37,323 bases of DNA from contig NZ_JAHUQD010000022.1 in the NCBI RefSeq assembly GCF_023838525.1, positions 1-37,323 of the forward strand, given 5' to 3'. The position numbers and the translations under genes are program-made. The stretch comes from Caldicoprobacter algeriensis. GTDB taxonomy: Bacteria; Bacillota; Clostridia; Caldicoprobacterales; Caldicoprobacteraceae. This document shows positions 16,388 through 23,977 of this stretch, in pieces; position 1 is the first letter of the stretch; each line of letters starts with the position of its first letter. Under the pieces are notes generated by a model. That model ran no database searches. It saw nothing but the letters and a program-made list of their open reading frames with translations, and was not told the origin of the DNA.

Positions 16388-18472
16388 CTATTCTCCCTGT
16401 GCCTCACGTCTGGCCTGCTCCACGATTTTGGCGCTTATGTTGGTCGGTACCTCCTCATACCGCACAAAGGTGAGCTTGAAGCTCCCGCGGGCCTGAGTCA
16501 TGGAGCGCAGGTCGGTGGCATAGCGGAACATCTCGGCAAGGGGCACCTCGGCATCCACCTTTTGCAGCCCGTTCCCCAGGGGCGTCATTCCCAGTATGCG
16601 ACCGCGCCTGCGGTTCAAATCGCCTATGATATCGCCCATATATTCATCGGGTATTATGACTTCAGCGTGCATGATGGGTTCAAGCAGTACGGGGTCGGCC
16701 TGCTCCAGCTTCTTGTAGGCCAGGTATGCGGCAATCTTAAACGACATTTCAGAGGAGTCCACCGGGTGATATGAGCCATCGTAGAGGGTAGCCCTTATTC
16801 CCACCATGGGGTATCCAGCCAGCACGCCCTTTTGCATGGCCTCGATCAAACCCTTTTCAACCGCGGGTATATACTGGCGCGGTACAACTCCGCCCACTAT
16901 TTTGTCGACAAACTCAAACCGCTGTTCATCAGGGTTGGGCAGCGGCTCAAACTCGATCCATACATGGCCGTACTGCCCGTGTCCGCCCGTCTGCTTCTTG
17001 TGCTTGCCTTCCGCCTTTATGGATTTGCGAATGGTCTCGCGGTACGGCACCTTGGGCTCTTTAAATACCGCATTCACTCCGAATTTATTCTTCAAACGGC
17101 TGGCAATCACATCGAGATGCACTTCTCCCGTTCCAGAGATGAGGGTTTCGCCCGTTTCGGCGTTCTGCTCGATTCTGAAGGTGGGGTCTTCTTCCGTGAG
17201 CCTGTTCAAACCTGTGAATACCTTTTCCTCTTCTCCCTCTTTTTCTGCGTTAACTGCCATGGAAATACAAGGTTCTGGGAATTGAAAGCCTTCATATACG
17301 ATGGGATATGCCGGATCACAGAGCGTATCGCCTGTAGCCGTATTTTGAAGCTTGGCAAGTGCGCCTATATCGCCCGCCGTCAATTTGTCCACCGCAATCT
17401 GCTTTTTACCTCTCAGGATGTATAAGTTTCCGGTCTTTTCGCCCTTTTCCTTGTTTGCATTGTACAGGTTCATTCCGTTTGTGAGCTGGCCAGACATGAC
17501 TTTAAAGAGTGAGAGCTTGCCTACGAAGGGGTCGACGATGGTCTTAAACACGAAGGCTGAGAAAGGTTGCGAAGCATCGACTTTCCGCTTTTCCACTTCA
17601 CCCGTCTTGATATTGGTCACCGAAACCTCCGGCCGCTCGTCAGGCGCCGGAATATATTTTATGAGGCTGTCCATCAATATATCAACGCCGGCATTGGTGA
17701 GCGCCGAGCCGAATAGCACCGGCACTATGTCCCCATCGACAACGCCTTTGCGTATGGCCGCTTGAATCTCCTCTTCGGTCAGCTCTTCTCCCTCGAAGTA
17801 CTTCTCCATCAGCTCTTCGCTGGTCTCGGCTGCAGCCTCCACCAGGCGAGTTCGAACCGATTCCACTGTATCCGACATGTCATCCGGGATACTCACCTCT
17901 TTGAGACCCTTATCGGTAAACTCCCAGGCCTTCATCTTGACCGCATCCACAAGCCCGGCAAACCTGCCGCCCTTCATGATGGGTACCTGGAGGGGAGTGA
18001 TACAGGTTCCGTACTTGCCCTCAAGCTGCTCGAGAACCTTTTCATAGTGCACGTTCTCCCGGTCCATCTGGTTGACGAAGATCATAATGGGTAAGTCGTA
18101 TTCCTTGCAATAGTCCCACGCCTTTTCAGTGCCAACCATCACGCCCGATACCGCGCCGACTACAATGACGGCCCCATCCACCACCCGCAAGGCCTCGATC
18201 ATTTCGCCCACGAAATCGAAGTAACCCGGTACGTCTATGACGTTTATCTTATGGCCATTCCATTCAAATGGCGCTAAAGCGGCGTTGATGGATATCTTTC
18301 TCTTTATCTCCTCGGGATCAAAATCGGTAGTGGTGGTGCCATCCTCGACCCGGCCAAACCGGTCGACGACCCTGGCATTGAAAAGCATGGCTTCGGTTAG
18401 AGTGGTCTTACCTTCTCCGCCGTGGCCTATCAGCCCAACGTTGCGGATGTTACGGGTTACGTAACTGCTCAT
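16388..18472 (-). CDS. EF-G-like translational GTPase (EF-G paralog)
   Basis: A 694-residue protein with the full EF-G domain order: G domain (1-270), domain II, and domains III-V including EVHLDVIASRLKNKFGV and the C-terminal AEVPLAEMFRYATDLRSMTQARG. The P-loop is GHGGEGKTT. Three landmarks differ from canonical EF-G. The switch II DTPGH is DVPGY, so the catalytic His is Tyr. NKMD is NQMD, and the RGITI of switch I is RKISI. This matches a separate EF-G-like group seen in Clostridia and other bacteria, whose role (translocation, recycling or stress) is not settled. The ATG at 18472 is chosen over 18478 because AAGGGGG lies 7 nt before it. It is a single-gene transcript divergent from aroB. 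Confidence 0.88.
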   Translation of the reverse strand: MSSYVTRNIRNVGLIGHGGEGKTTLTEAMLFNARVVDRFGRVEDGTTTTDFDPEEIKRKISINAALAPFEWNGHKINVIDVPGYFDFVGEMIEALRVVDGAVIVVGAVSGVMVGTEKAWDYCKEYDLPIMIFVNQMDRENVHYEKVLEQLEGKYGTCITPLQVPIMKGGRFAGLVDAVKMKAWEFTDKGLKEVSIPDDMSDTVESVRTRLVEAAAETSEELMEKYFEGEELTEEEIQAAIRKGVVDGDIVPVLFGSALTNAGVDILMDSLIKYIPAPDERPEVSVTNIKTGEVEKRKVDASQPFSAFVFKTIVDPFVGKLSLFKVMSGQLTNGMNLYNANKEKGEKTGNLYILRGKKQIAVDKLTAGDIGALAKLQNTATGDTLCDPAYPIVYEGFQFPEPCISMAVNAEKEGEEEKVFTGLNRLTEEDPTFRIEQNAETGETLISGTGEVHLDVIASRLKNKFGVNAVFKEPKVPYRETIRKSIKAEGKHKKQTGGHGQYGHVWIEFEPLPNPDEQRFEFVDKIVGGVVPRQYIPAVEKGLIEAMQKGVLAGYPMVGIRATLYDGSYHPVDSSEMSFKIAAYLAYKKLEQADPVLLEPIMHAEVIIPDEYMGDIIGDLNRRRGRILGMTPLGNGLQKVDAEVPLAEMFRYATDLRSMTQARGSFKLTFVRYEEVPTNISAKIVEQARREAQGE

Positions 18473-18546
18473 GTACATTCCCCCTTACAGCTTATTCGTT
18501 TTCATTTTTGTGCCCCTTTAAGAAGTGCATACCTTGAAGTGAACCT

Positions 18547-18574
18547 ACTATAGATATTTCTGCATCAAGTACAA
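18547..18574 (-). promoter_or_regulatory. Candidate promoter of the EF-G-like gene
   Basis: Minus-strand TTGTAC (18574-18569) and TATAGT (18552-18547) with a 16-nt spacer, about 75 nt before the start codon. A TACAAT further upstream (near 18590) is an alternative -10. The 18473-18761 gap holds this and the divergent aroB promoter, with AT-rich DNA between. Confidence 0.35.
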
Positions 18575-18667
18575 ATATCCTCTTTTATTGTATCATACTT
18601 TTGTTAAAAACTTAATATATTTGGGAAAATAATATTTTTTAAAGCCAATTTTTTGGCCCGGCCGTCC

Positions 18668-18696
18668 TTGACTTTTATTCCAAATGAAGTTACAAT
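18668..18696 (+). promoter_or_regulatory. Sigma-A promoter of the aromatic biosynthesis operon
   Basis: TTGACT at 18668-18673 and TACAAT at 18691-18696 with a 17-nt spacer. The aroB ATG is 65 nt downstream of the -10 box, preceded by TAAGGAGG. The hexamers are the same as those of the nrdJ promoter. No T-box, attenuator or riboswitch is visible in the short leader. Confidence 0.8.
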
Positions 18697-18761
18697 TTCT
18701 AAAATATCAACAATTTCGGAGGAAAGGGTATCATCCCACCGTCTTATAAGGAGGCTCGGCC

Positions 18762-19850
18762 ATGCAAACCATAATCGTTGACCTCAGAGAAAGGGCATAT
18801 CCCATACATATCGCTCCCGAGGGGTGGGAGGCTCTGCCCCATGCCATAGGGGGAACCATCAAAGGCAAAAAGGTCATGGTGGTATGCGACGAAAACACGC
18901 ACCGCCTGTACTGCAGCCCTGTAAAATCGATGCTGAAGACCAAAGGATATACGGTATACCAGGCCGTCGTACCCCCTGGAGAGGCCAGCAAGAGCTTTAA
19001 GCAGGCCCAGGCCCTTTACACCAAAGCGCTGGAAGCAAACCTGGACCGCTCATCTACCATTGTGGCTCTGGGCGGAGGAGTGGTAGGCGACCTGGCAGGC
19101 TTTATCGCCGCCACATACATGCGGGGTATTGGGTTTATCCAGATACCCACCTCACTTCTTGCCCAGGTGGACAGCAGCGTGGGTGGGAAGGTGGCCATAA
19201 ACCATCCTCTGGCCAAAAACATAATAGGGGCGTTTTATCAGCCCCGTATGGTGTTCATAAATCCTCATACCTTGAGCACGCTTCCACCACGGGAGTTTGC
19301 AACCGGAATGGCCGAGCTCATAAAACACGCATTCATAGCCGATGGCGGCTTTATAACATGGCTGGAGCAAAACATGGAAGCGCTGCTCTCTTGCGATGTA
19401 CAGGCGCTTACCAATGCCCTTTATCGCTCATGCAGCATCAAAGCCAGGGTGGTGGAGCAGGATGAAAGGGAAGCCGGGCTGAGGATGATACTCAACTTCG
19501 GCCACACCATAGGCCACGCCATTGAGTCGGCCACCGGGTATTCGAAATACACCCACGGCGAAGCGGTGGCGATGGGCATGGTGTACGAAGCCAAAATAGC
19601 CGTGCACATGGGATTGATAGGGCAGGAGTACGTAAAGCGCCTGTCGTCTTTGCTGGAAAGGGCCGGGCTGCCCACCACACTCGAGGCAGCAGACTGGGGC
19701 CTCATAATCCAGCGGATGGCTTACGATAAGAAGAACGTAAACAGCCGCATAGTCTTCGTGCTTCCCACAGGGTACGGCAAAGTGGAAGTGTTCAAAGACG
19801 TTGCGATAGACGACATCAGGCGGGCACTGGCTGACCGGCAGAATACGTGA
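18762..19850 (+). CDS. aroB: 3-dehydroquinate synthase
   Basis: Second enzyme of the shikimate pathway: converts DAHP to 3-dehydroquinate using NAD and a divalent metal in the cytoplasm. It has 362 residues, the usual length. The NAD-binding and catalytic segments are GGGVVGDLAGFIAATYMRG and VDSSVGGKVAINHPLAKN. The metal-site region is AELIKHAFI (Glu), and the histidine cluster is NFGHTIGHAIE and YTHGEAVAMGM. TAAGGAGG is well placed before the ATG. It is the first gene of the operon. Its last codons (ctgaccggcagaatacgtga) are the apparent source of degenerate repeats that fill the spacer downstream. Confidence 0.96.
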   Translation: MQTIIVDLRERAYPIHIAPEGWEALPHAIGGTIKGKKVMVVCDENTHRLYCSPVKSMLKTKGYTVYQAVVPPGEASKSFKQAQALYTKALEANLDRSSTIVALGGGVVGDLAGFIAATYMRGIGFIQIPTSLLAQVDSSVGGKVAINHPLAKNIIGAFYQPRMVFINPHTLSTLPPREFATGMAELIKHAFIADGGFITWLEQNMEALLSCDVQALTNALYRSCSIKARVVEQDEREAGLRMILNFGHTIGHAIESATGYSKYTHGEAVAMGMVYEAKIAVHMGLIGQEYVKRLSSLLERAGLPTTLEAADWGLIIQRMAYDKKNVNSRIVFVLPTGYGKVEVFKDVAIDDIRRALADRQNT

Positions 19851-20043
19851 TTGACCGGCAACTGGCAAAACACATGATTTCAGGGGAATATATGACCGGC
19901 TAAACGGCAGAATACAGAGCTGCATAATTGACCGGCAATGGCAGAATGCACGATTGGCCGGTTAAACTACAGGATAAATGATCTACCGGCAACCGAGAGA
20001 ATACGTAATTTTTATCTGTTAAATGGAAGAATATCTGACCGGC
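19834..20043 (+). repeat. Degenerate direct repeats copying the aroB 3' end
   Basis: The core ACCGGC recurs at 19834, 19854, 19895, 19931, 19985 and 20038, with one inverted GGCCGGT near 19955. Several copies continue with variants of GGCAGAATACGTGATTG, the sequence of the aroB end and stop codon. Unit lengths vary from about 20 to 54 nt. The repeats span the whole aroB-hisC spacer up to the hisC ribosome binding site. Confidence 0.75.
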
Positions 20044-20064
20044 AGAAAAAGGAGGGAAAGTGAT

Positions 20065-21156
20065 ATGGTAAAGTATAGAAAGACGGTTGAAAGCCTTGAG
20101 CCCTACAGGCCGGGCAAGCCCATAAGCGAGGTTAAGCGCGAGCTGGGCCTTACCGACGTCATCAAGCTGGCTTCCAACGAAAATCCGCTGGGGTGTTCGC
20201 CCAAAGCCGTCGAGGCACTCATCAAATGGACAAATGAGGCATCGCTTTATCCAGATGGCAACTGCACCGAGCTCAGAAACGCCCTGGCAGAGAAGTTTAA
20301 GCTGGACCCGGGGCAGTTCCTGTTTGGCGCAGGGTCGGATCAAATTCTGGAGATAATAGCCCAGACGTACATCAACCCCGGTGACAGCACCATCACGGGC
20401 TGGCCGTCCTTCTCAAGGTACGAAGCCGTAACCCGCATAATGGACGGCAAAATAATCCGTGTGCCGCTGACCCGGGATTACCGTTTGAACCTCGATGGCT
20501 TTTTAAACAGCATAACCGACACCACCCGCATTATCTGGGTGTGCAACCCCAACAACCCTACCGGCACCATCATCACCGCCGAGGAGCAAAAGGCTTTTCT
20601 GGAGAAGGTGCCCAGGCATGTGCTGGTGGTGCTAGACGAGGCCTACTATGAATACGCCCGCGGTGGCGACTACCCCGAGAGCACGGCACTGCTTGACGAG
20701 TACGACAACATAATCATCCTCAGGACCTTCTCAAAGGTATACGGCCTGGCCGGGCTGCGCATAGGGTACGCCATCTCCAATAAAGAAATCATAGAGCTCC
20801 TCAACAGGGTACGCGGGCCGTTCAACGTCAACGCCGCTGCACAGGCCGCTGCCCTGGCAGCACTGGGTGACCAGGGGTTCGTCCAAAGAAGCGTGCAAAA
20901 CAACGAAGAAGGGAAGCGGTACCTGTACCAGGCCTTTGAGGAGATGGGGCTTGAATACATCCCAACCCATACCAACTTCATCATGGTCAATGTGGAGAAA
21001 AACAGCGTGGAAGTGTTCAAGACCCTGCTTCAAAAAGGGGTCATCGTCCGCTCGGGAGATATATTCGACATGGACAACTGGCTCAGGGTCACAATCGGCA
21101 CCCCTGAACAGAACGAGCGATTCATCGAGACTTTAAAAGAGGTGCTGCAACGGTAA
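20065..21156 (+). CDS. hisC: HisC-type PLP aminotransferase, probably aromatic/histidinol-phosphate aminotransferase
   Basis: A 363-residue fold type I class II aminotransferase. SNENPLGCSP near the N terminus and WVCNPNNPTGT are substrate- and PLP-binding segments. LDEAYYEYA carries the PLP Asp and Tyr. RTFSKVYGLAGLRIGYA holds the Schiff-base Lys (about 224), and LRVTIGTPEQNERF has the carboxylate-binding Arg. The family is named for histidinol-phosphate, but in this operon the last step of Phe/Tyr synthesis is a likely role; dual function is known for B. subtilis HisC. No other his gene is nearby. The start at 20065 is preferred over 20023 because GGAGGG lies 8 nt before it and the upstream codons read through the spacer repeats. 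Confidence 0.88.
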   Translation: MVKYRKTVESLEPYRPGKPISEVKRELGLTDVIKLASNENPLGCSPKAVEALIKWTNEASLYPDGNCTELRNALAEKFKLDPGQFLFGAGSDQILEIIAQTYINPGDSTITGWPSFSRYEAVTRIMDGKIIRVPLTRDYRLNLDGFLNSITDTTRIIWVCNPNNPTGTIITAEEQKAFLEKVPRHVLVVLDEAYYEYARGGDYPESTALLDEYDNIIILRTFSKVYGLAGLRIGYAISNKEIIELLNRVRGPFNVNAAAQAAALAALGDQGFVQRSVQNNEEGKRYLYQAFEEMGLEYIPTHTNFIMVNVEKNSVEVFKTLLQKGVIVRSGDIFDMDNWLRVTIGTPEQNERFIETLKEVLQR

Positions 21157-21516
21157 GAAGTGTTTCAGCGATGAAGCTTTTGTTAAATGACTGCCGGCGG
21201 CTTTATCGGCAACCGGCGGCTTTATCGGCAACCTTGCTCGCTATCTGCGGGCATCAGCGGCAAATACCCTTCAGCGTCAACTGCTAAAGATAAAGCAGCA
21301 AAGCGGCGTTTTGAAGTAAGCTACGCGTCAAACCTGCATCTCAAAGCCTCGCGTCAAAACTGCGGCTTAACAAAACCACCTGTCGGTCTGGACAAAGTTG
21401 CAGTTCAGGGGCACACTAGAATATGTATAAAATATGAGTACAGCCGTATGGTAGCACGGTAGTATGGCAAAAACATTATTGCTTTTAACACATTTTAAAA
21501 CGGGAGGATGGGTAGT
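21157..21516 (+). other. hisC-aroF spacer with short repeats, no gene seen
   Basis: About 360 nt between operon genes. It contains the 19-bp tandem repeat at 21195-21232, further GGCAA/CAGCGGC-rich segments, and an in-frame open stretch (21187-21462) that lacks a ribosome binding site and looks non-coding. It ends with the GGGAGG site that serves the DAHP synthase gene. No clear terminator or promoter was seen. Confidence 0.6.
21195..21232 (+). repeat. Perfect 19-bp tandem duplication
   Basis: CGGCGGCTTTATCGGCAAC occurs twice back to back (21195-21213 and 21214-21232) with no mismatch, in the spacer before the DAHP synthase gene. Confidence 0.95.
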
Positions 21517-22530
21517 ATGGTTATCGTCATGAAACCTGACGCCACCGAGGAACAGGTCAAGCAGATCGAGGCGCTGCTCAAAAAGCTTGGCCTGGGAGTA
21601 CACATATCGGTGGGCACCGAAAGAACCATAATAGGGGTAATAGGCGATAAGCGGGTGCTGGCCGACACTCCCCTGGAGCTCATGCCGGGGGTGGATCGCC
21701 TGGTCCCCATAGTAGAATCGTTCAAGCTGGCCGGGAAGACCTTTAAACCCGAGCCGACGGTAATTCGCATCAAAGGCGTGGCCATAGGCGACAAAAAGAT
21801 CGTCATAATGGCAGGTCCGTGTGCCGTTGAAAATTACGACCAGATCATGCAGACGGCAAAGTTTCTCAAATCCAGAGGGGTTCAGTTCTTAAGAGGCGGC
21901 GCGTACAAGCCGCGCACTTCACCCTACTCCTTCCAGGGGCTGGAGGAAGAAGGATACCGGCTGCTGGCCGAAGCGGCCAAAGAAACCGGGCTCCTTGTGG
22001 TATCCGAGGTCATATCCCTGGCATCCCTAGAACAGGCTGTAAAATATGTGGACGTGGTGCAAATCGGTGCCCGCAACATGCAAAACTTTCAGCTGCTGCG
22101 CGAAGTGGGCAGGATGAAAATACCGGTGGTGCTAAAGCGCGGGTTGGCTTCCACCATAGAAGAGTGGTTAAACGCCGCAGAATACATTATGAACGAGGGT
22201 AACTACAACATAATACTGTGCGAGCGAGGTATACGGACATTTGAAACTTATACGCGTAACACCCTGGACCTCAGCGCAGTTCCGATCATAAAGGATATAA
22301 GCCATCTGCCCATAATCGTTGACCCCAGCCACGGTACAGGGAAATGGAAGCTGGTAACGCCCATGAGCCGGGCAGCCATTGCCGCCGGTGCCGATGGCCT
22401 GATGGTAGAAGTTCATCCGGAGCCAAAATGCGCTCTGTCGGATGGCCCCCAGTCCTTGAACTTTGAAACCTTCGAGGCGCTGGTCCAAGAGGTTGCAAAG
22501 ATAGCCAGCGCTGTCGGCCGGGAGTGGTGA
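21517..22530 (+). CDS. aroF: 3-deoxy-7-phosphoheptulonate (DAHP) synthase, type I-beta
   Basis: First enzyme of the shikimate pathway, condensing PEP and erythrose-4-phosphate. It has 337 residues. A ferredoxin-like N-terminal regulatory domain (1-75, MVIVMKPDATEEQVKQIEAL) is followed by the TIM barrel. Barrel motifs include MAGPCAVEN, GGAYKPRTSPYSFQG, VQIGARNMQNF, PVVLKRGLAST, CERGIRTFE and VDPSHGTGKW, which carry the metal and PEP ligands. The N-terminal extension is like the Thermotoga maritima enzyme, where it mediates inhibition by Tyr and Phe. Similar feedback control is expected here. The ATG at 21517 is chosen over 21508 because GGGAGG touches the earlier codon directly and is 9 nt from the later one. 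Confidence 0.96.
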   Translation: MVIVMKPDATEEQVKQIEALLKKLGLGVHISVGTERTIIGVIGDKRVLADTPLELMPGVDRLVPIVESFKLAGKTFKPEPTVIRIKGVAIGDKKIVIMAGPCAVENYDQIMQTAKFLKSRGVQFLRGGAYKPRTSPYSFQGLEEEGYRLLAEAAKETGLLVVSEVISLASLEQAVKYVDVVQIGARNMQNFQLLREVGRMKIPVVLKRGLASTIEEWLNAAEYIMNEGNYNIILCERGIRTFETYTRNTLDLSAVPIIKDISHLPIIVDPSHGTGKWKLVTPMSRAAIAAGADGLMVEVHPEPKCALSDGPQSLNFETFEALVQEVAKIASAVGREW

Positions 22531-23645
22531 TGTTGTCAGGCACGGAAATAAAAACCATAAGCATTGTGGGACTGGGGCTTATAGGCGGTTCGCTGGCCAA
22601 GGCCATTCGCAGCAGCCACCCGGACTGGCAAATCACGGGAACGGATATCGAGGAAAAGCATCTGGCTTTAGCGCTGAAGGAAGGGGTAATGGACAAAGGG
22701 GCCACCAGTCTTGAAGAGGCCGTGTACAATGCACAGGTGATATTCGTATGCGCGCCGGTAGGTGCCATACCCGGCTTAATCAAAGAAATTGCCGCCCATG
22801 CCCCTGCCGGCGCCATAATCACCGACACCGGCAGCACAAAGGAAGCCATAGTGCGCACCGCCATGGAATGCCTCCCTCCCGGCGTATTCTTCGTGGGTGG
22901 GCATCCCATGGCCGGCACCGAGCATTCGGGCTATGCCGCCAGCATACCACACCTGTTTGAAAATGCCTACTACGTCCTCACCCCCCTTCCTTCTACTCCC
23001 GCCTGGGTAATTGAGAGCTTGAAATCCCTGCTTTCATCCATAGGCGCCATTCCTCTGGTCATGGACCCGCAGCTTCACGACAGGATAGTGGGGGCCATAA
23101 GCCACCTCCCCCATGTGGTGGCATCAGCGCTGGTCAACGCGGTGCAGGACATAGACGACCCACAGCACTTCAAGGAAAGGCTGGCCGCCGGGGGATTCAG
23201 GGATATAACCCGGATTGCGTCATCCAGCCCGCAGATGTGGCGCGACATATCGCTTTCAAACCGCCAGCGGCTTGTGGAGCTCATCGAGAGCACCATCCGG
23301 CACCTGAATGCGTTTTGCAAATATCTGGATGAGGGCAGCGCAGATGAAATAGAAGACTTCTTTTGGAGGGCAAAGAGGTTTCGCGATAGCCTCCCACACC
23401 TTCAAAGCCAGGCCCTGCTTCCCTATCACGACCTTTATGTGGACATACAGGACCGCCCCGGCATCATAGGAGAGATAGCCACCCTGCTGGGGCAGCACAG
23501 CATAAACATAAAGAATTTGCGCATAATCAACAGCCGCGAGGACGAGCCGGGAGGCTGTCTTGTGCTGTCGCTAGCAGATGCGGTATCGCTAGAAAAAGCG
23601 CAAGAAGTGCTAAATGCACAGGGATACAAAACTTATGTAAAATGA
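22530..23645 (+). CDS. tyrA: Prephenate dehydrogenase with ACT domain
   Basis: Converts prephenate to 4-hydroxyphenylpyruvate with NAD for tyrosine synthesis. The protein has 371 residues. The Rossmann motif VGLGLIGGSLAKAI is near residue 10. HPMAGTEHSGY lies in the active site, and ISHLPHVVASALVN is the helical dimer domain. A C-terminal ACT domain starts at about 300 (LYVDIQDRPGIIGEIATLLGQ) and probably binds tyrosine for feedback control. The ATG overlaps the TGA of aroF as TGATG, with GGGAG 5 nt upstream. The upstream GTG codons at 22524-22527 are less likely starts. A chorismate mutase is not part of the chain and must be encoded elsewhere. Confidence 0.95.
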   Translation: MLSGTEIKTISIVGLGLIGGSLAKAIRSSHPDWQITGTDIEEKHLALALKEGVMDKGATSLEEAVYNAQVIFVCAPVGAIPGLIKEIAAHAPAGAIITDTGSTKEAIVRTAMECLPPGVFFVGGHPMAGTEHSGYAASIPHLFENAYYVLTPLPSTPAWVIESLKSLLSSIGAIPLVMDPQLHDRIVGAISHLPHVVASALVNAVQDIDDPQHFKERLAAGGFRDITRIASSSPQMWRDISLSNRQRLVELIESTIRHLNAFCKYLDEGSADEIEDFFWRAKRFRDSLPHLQSQALLPYHDLYVDIQDRPGIIGEIATLLGQHSINIKNLRIINSREDEPGGCLVLSLADAVSLEKAQEVLNAQGYKTYVK

Positions 23646-23977
23646 AACATAAATATGTAAGTATTATAGTAAATTATCTTAGGAAAGGGGGCATCGGCGC
23701 GTTTTTCATGCATTATACGGAAGGAGATTGGCTGGTTGCCGGTAGAAGCATCCAATAGAGGTACTGTTAGCATGTATCCAATATCCCGCCGACCAGCTGT
23801 ACAGCCAGCAGGCGCACGTACCTAGAGACATATCATCGTCCACTACCGGCTCCACTGGCGAAGCCAACATCCAACGGCAAAGTTAGCATCCCATGGCAAA
23901 GACGGCATGAGTGACAAAGCCAGCAATAAAGTAAGCAGCCATTCCGTATTATGCAAAAATCAAAGCGCTGACAGAAT
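23646..23977 (+). other. tyrA-aroA spacer containing a diverged aroA fragment
   Basis: 332 nt without a plausible gene. It contains the aroA-derived segment at 23785-23843. Near 23873-23940 are short imperfect repeats of GGCAAAG followed by TTAGCATCC or similar. No promoter of good quality and no strong Shine-Dalgarno site precedes the aroA ATG, which is odd for this genome. Confidence 0.6.
23785..23843 (+). repeat. Diverged 59-bp copy of an internal aroA segment
   Basis: This stretch aligns without gaps to 24629-24687 inside aroA: 49 of 59 bases match by hand count, with the first 18 identical. Read in the aroA frame it gives PADQLYSQQAHVPRDISSS against PADQLYGQQVHVPGDISSA in aroA. Flanking sequence does not align. 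It is not part of an open gene. Confidence 0.85.

Noticed and set aside
18697-18761. T-box or aromatic-amino-acid attenuator before aroB
   Set aside because: The leader is only about 60 nt and shows neither a T-box sequence nor a terminator hairpin.
19834-20043. Regularly recurring ACCGGC considered as a CRISPR or integron-type array
   Set aside because: Unit lengths and sequences vary too much, there are no constant repeats with unique spacers, and the copies are derived from the aroB end.
21187-21462. Plus-strand open frame of 91 codons in the hisC-aroF spacer
   Set aside because: It includes the 19-bp tandem repeat, lacks a ribosome binding site, and its translation has no domain-like pattern.
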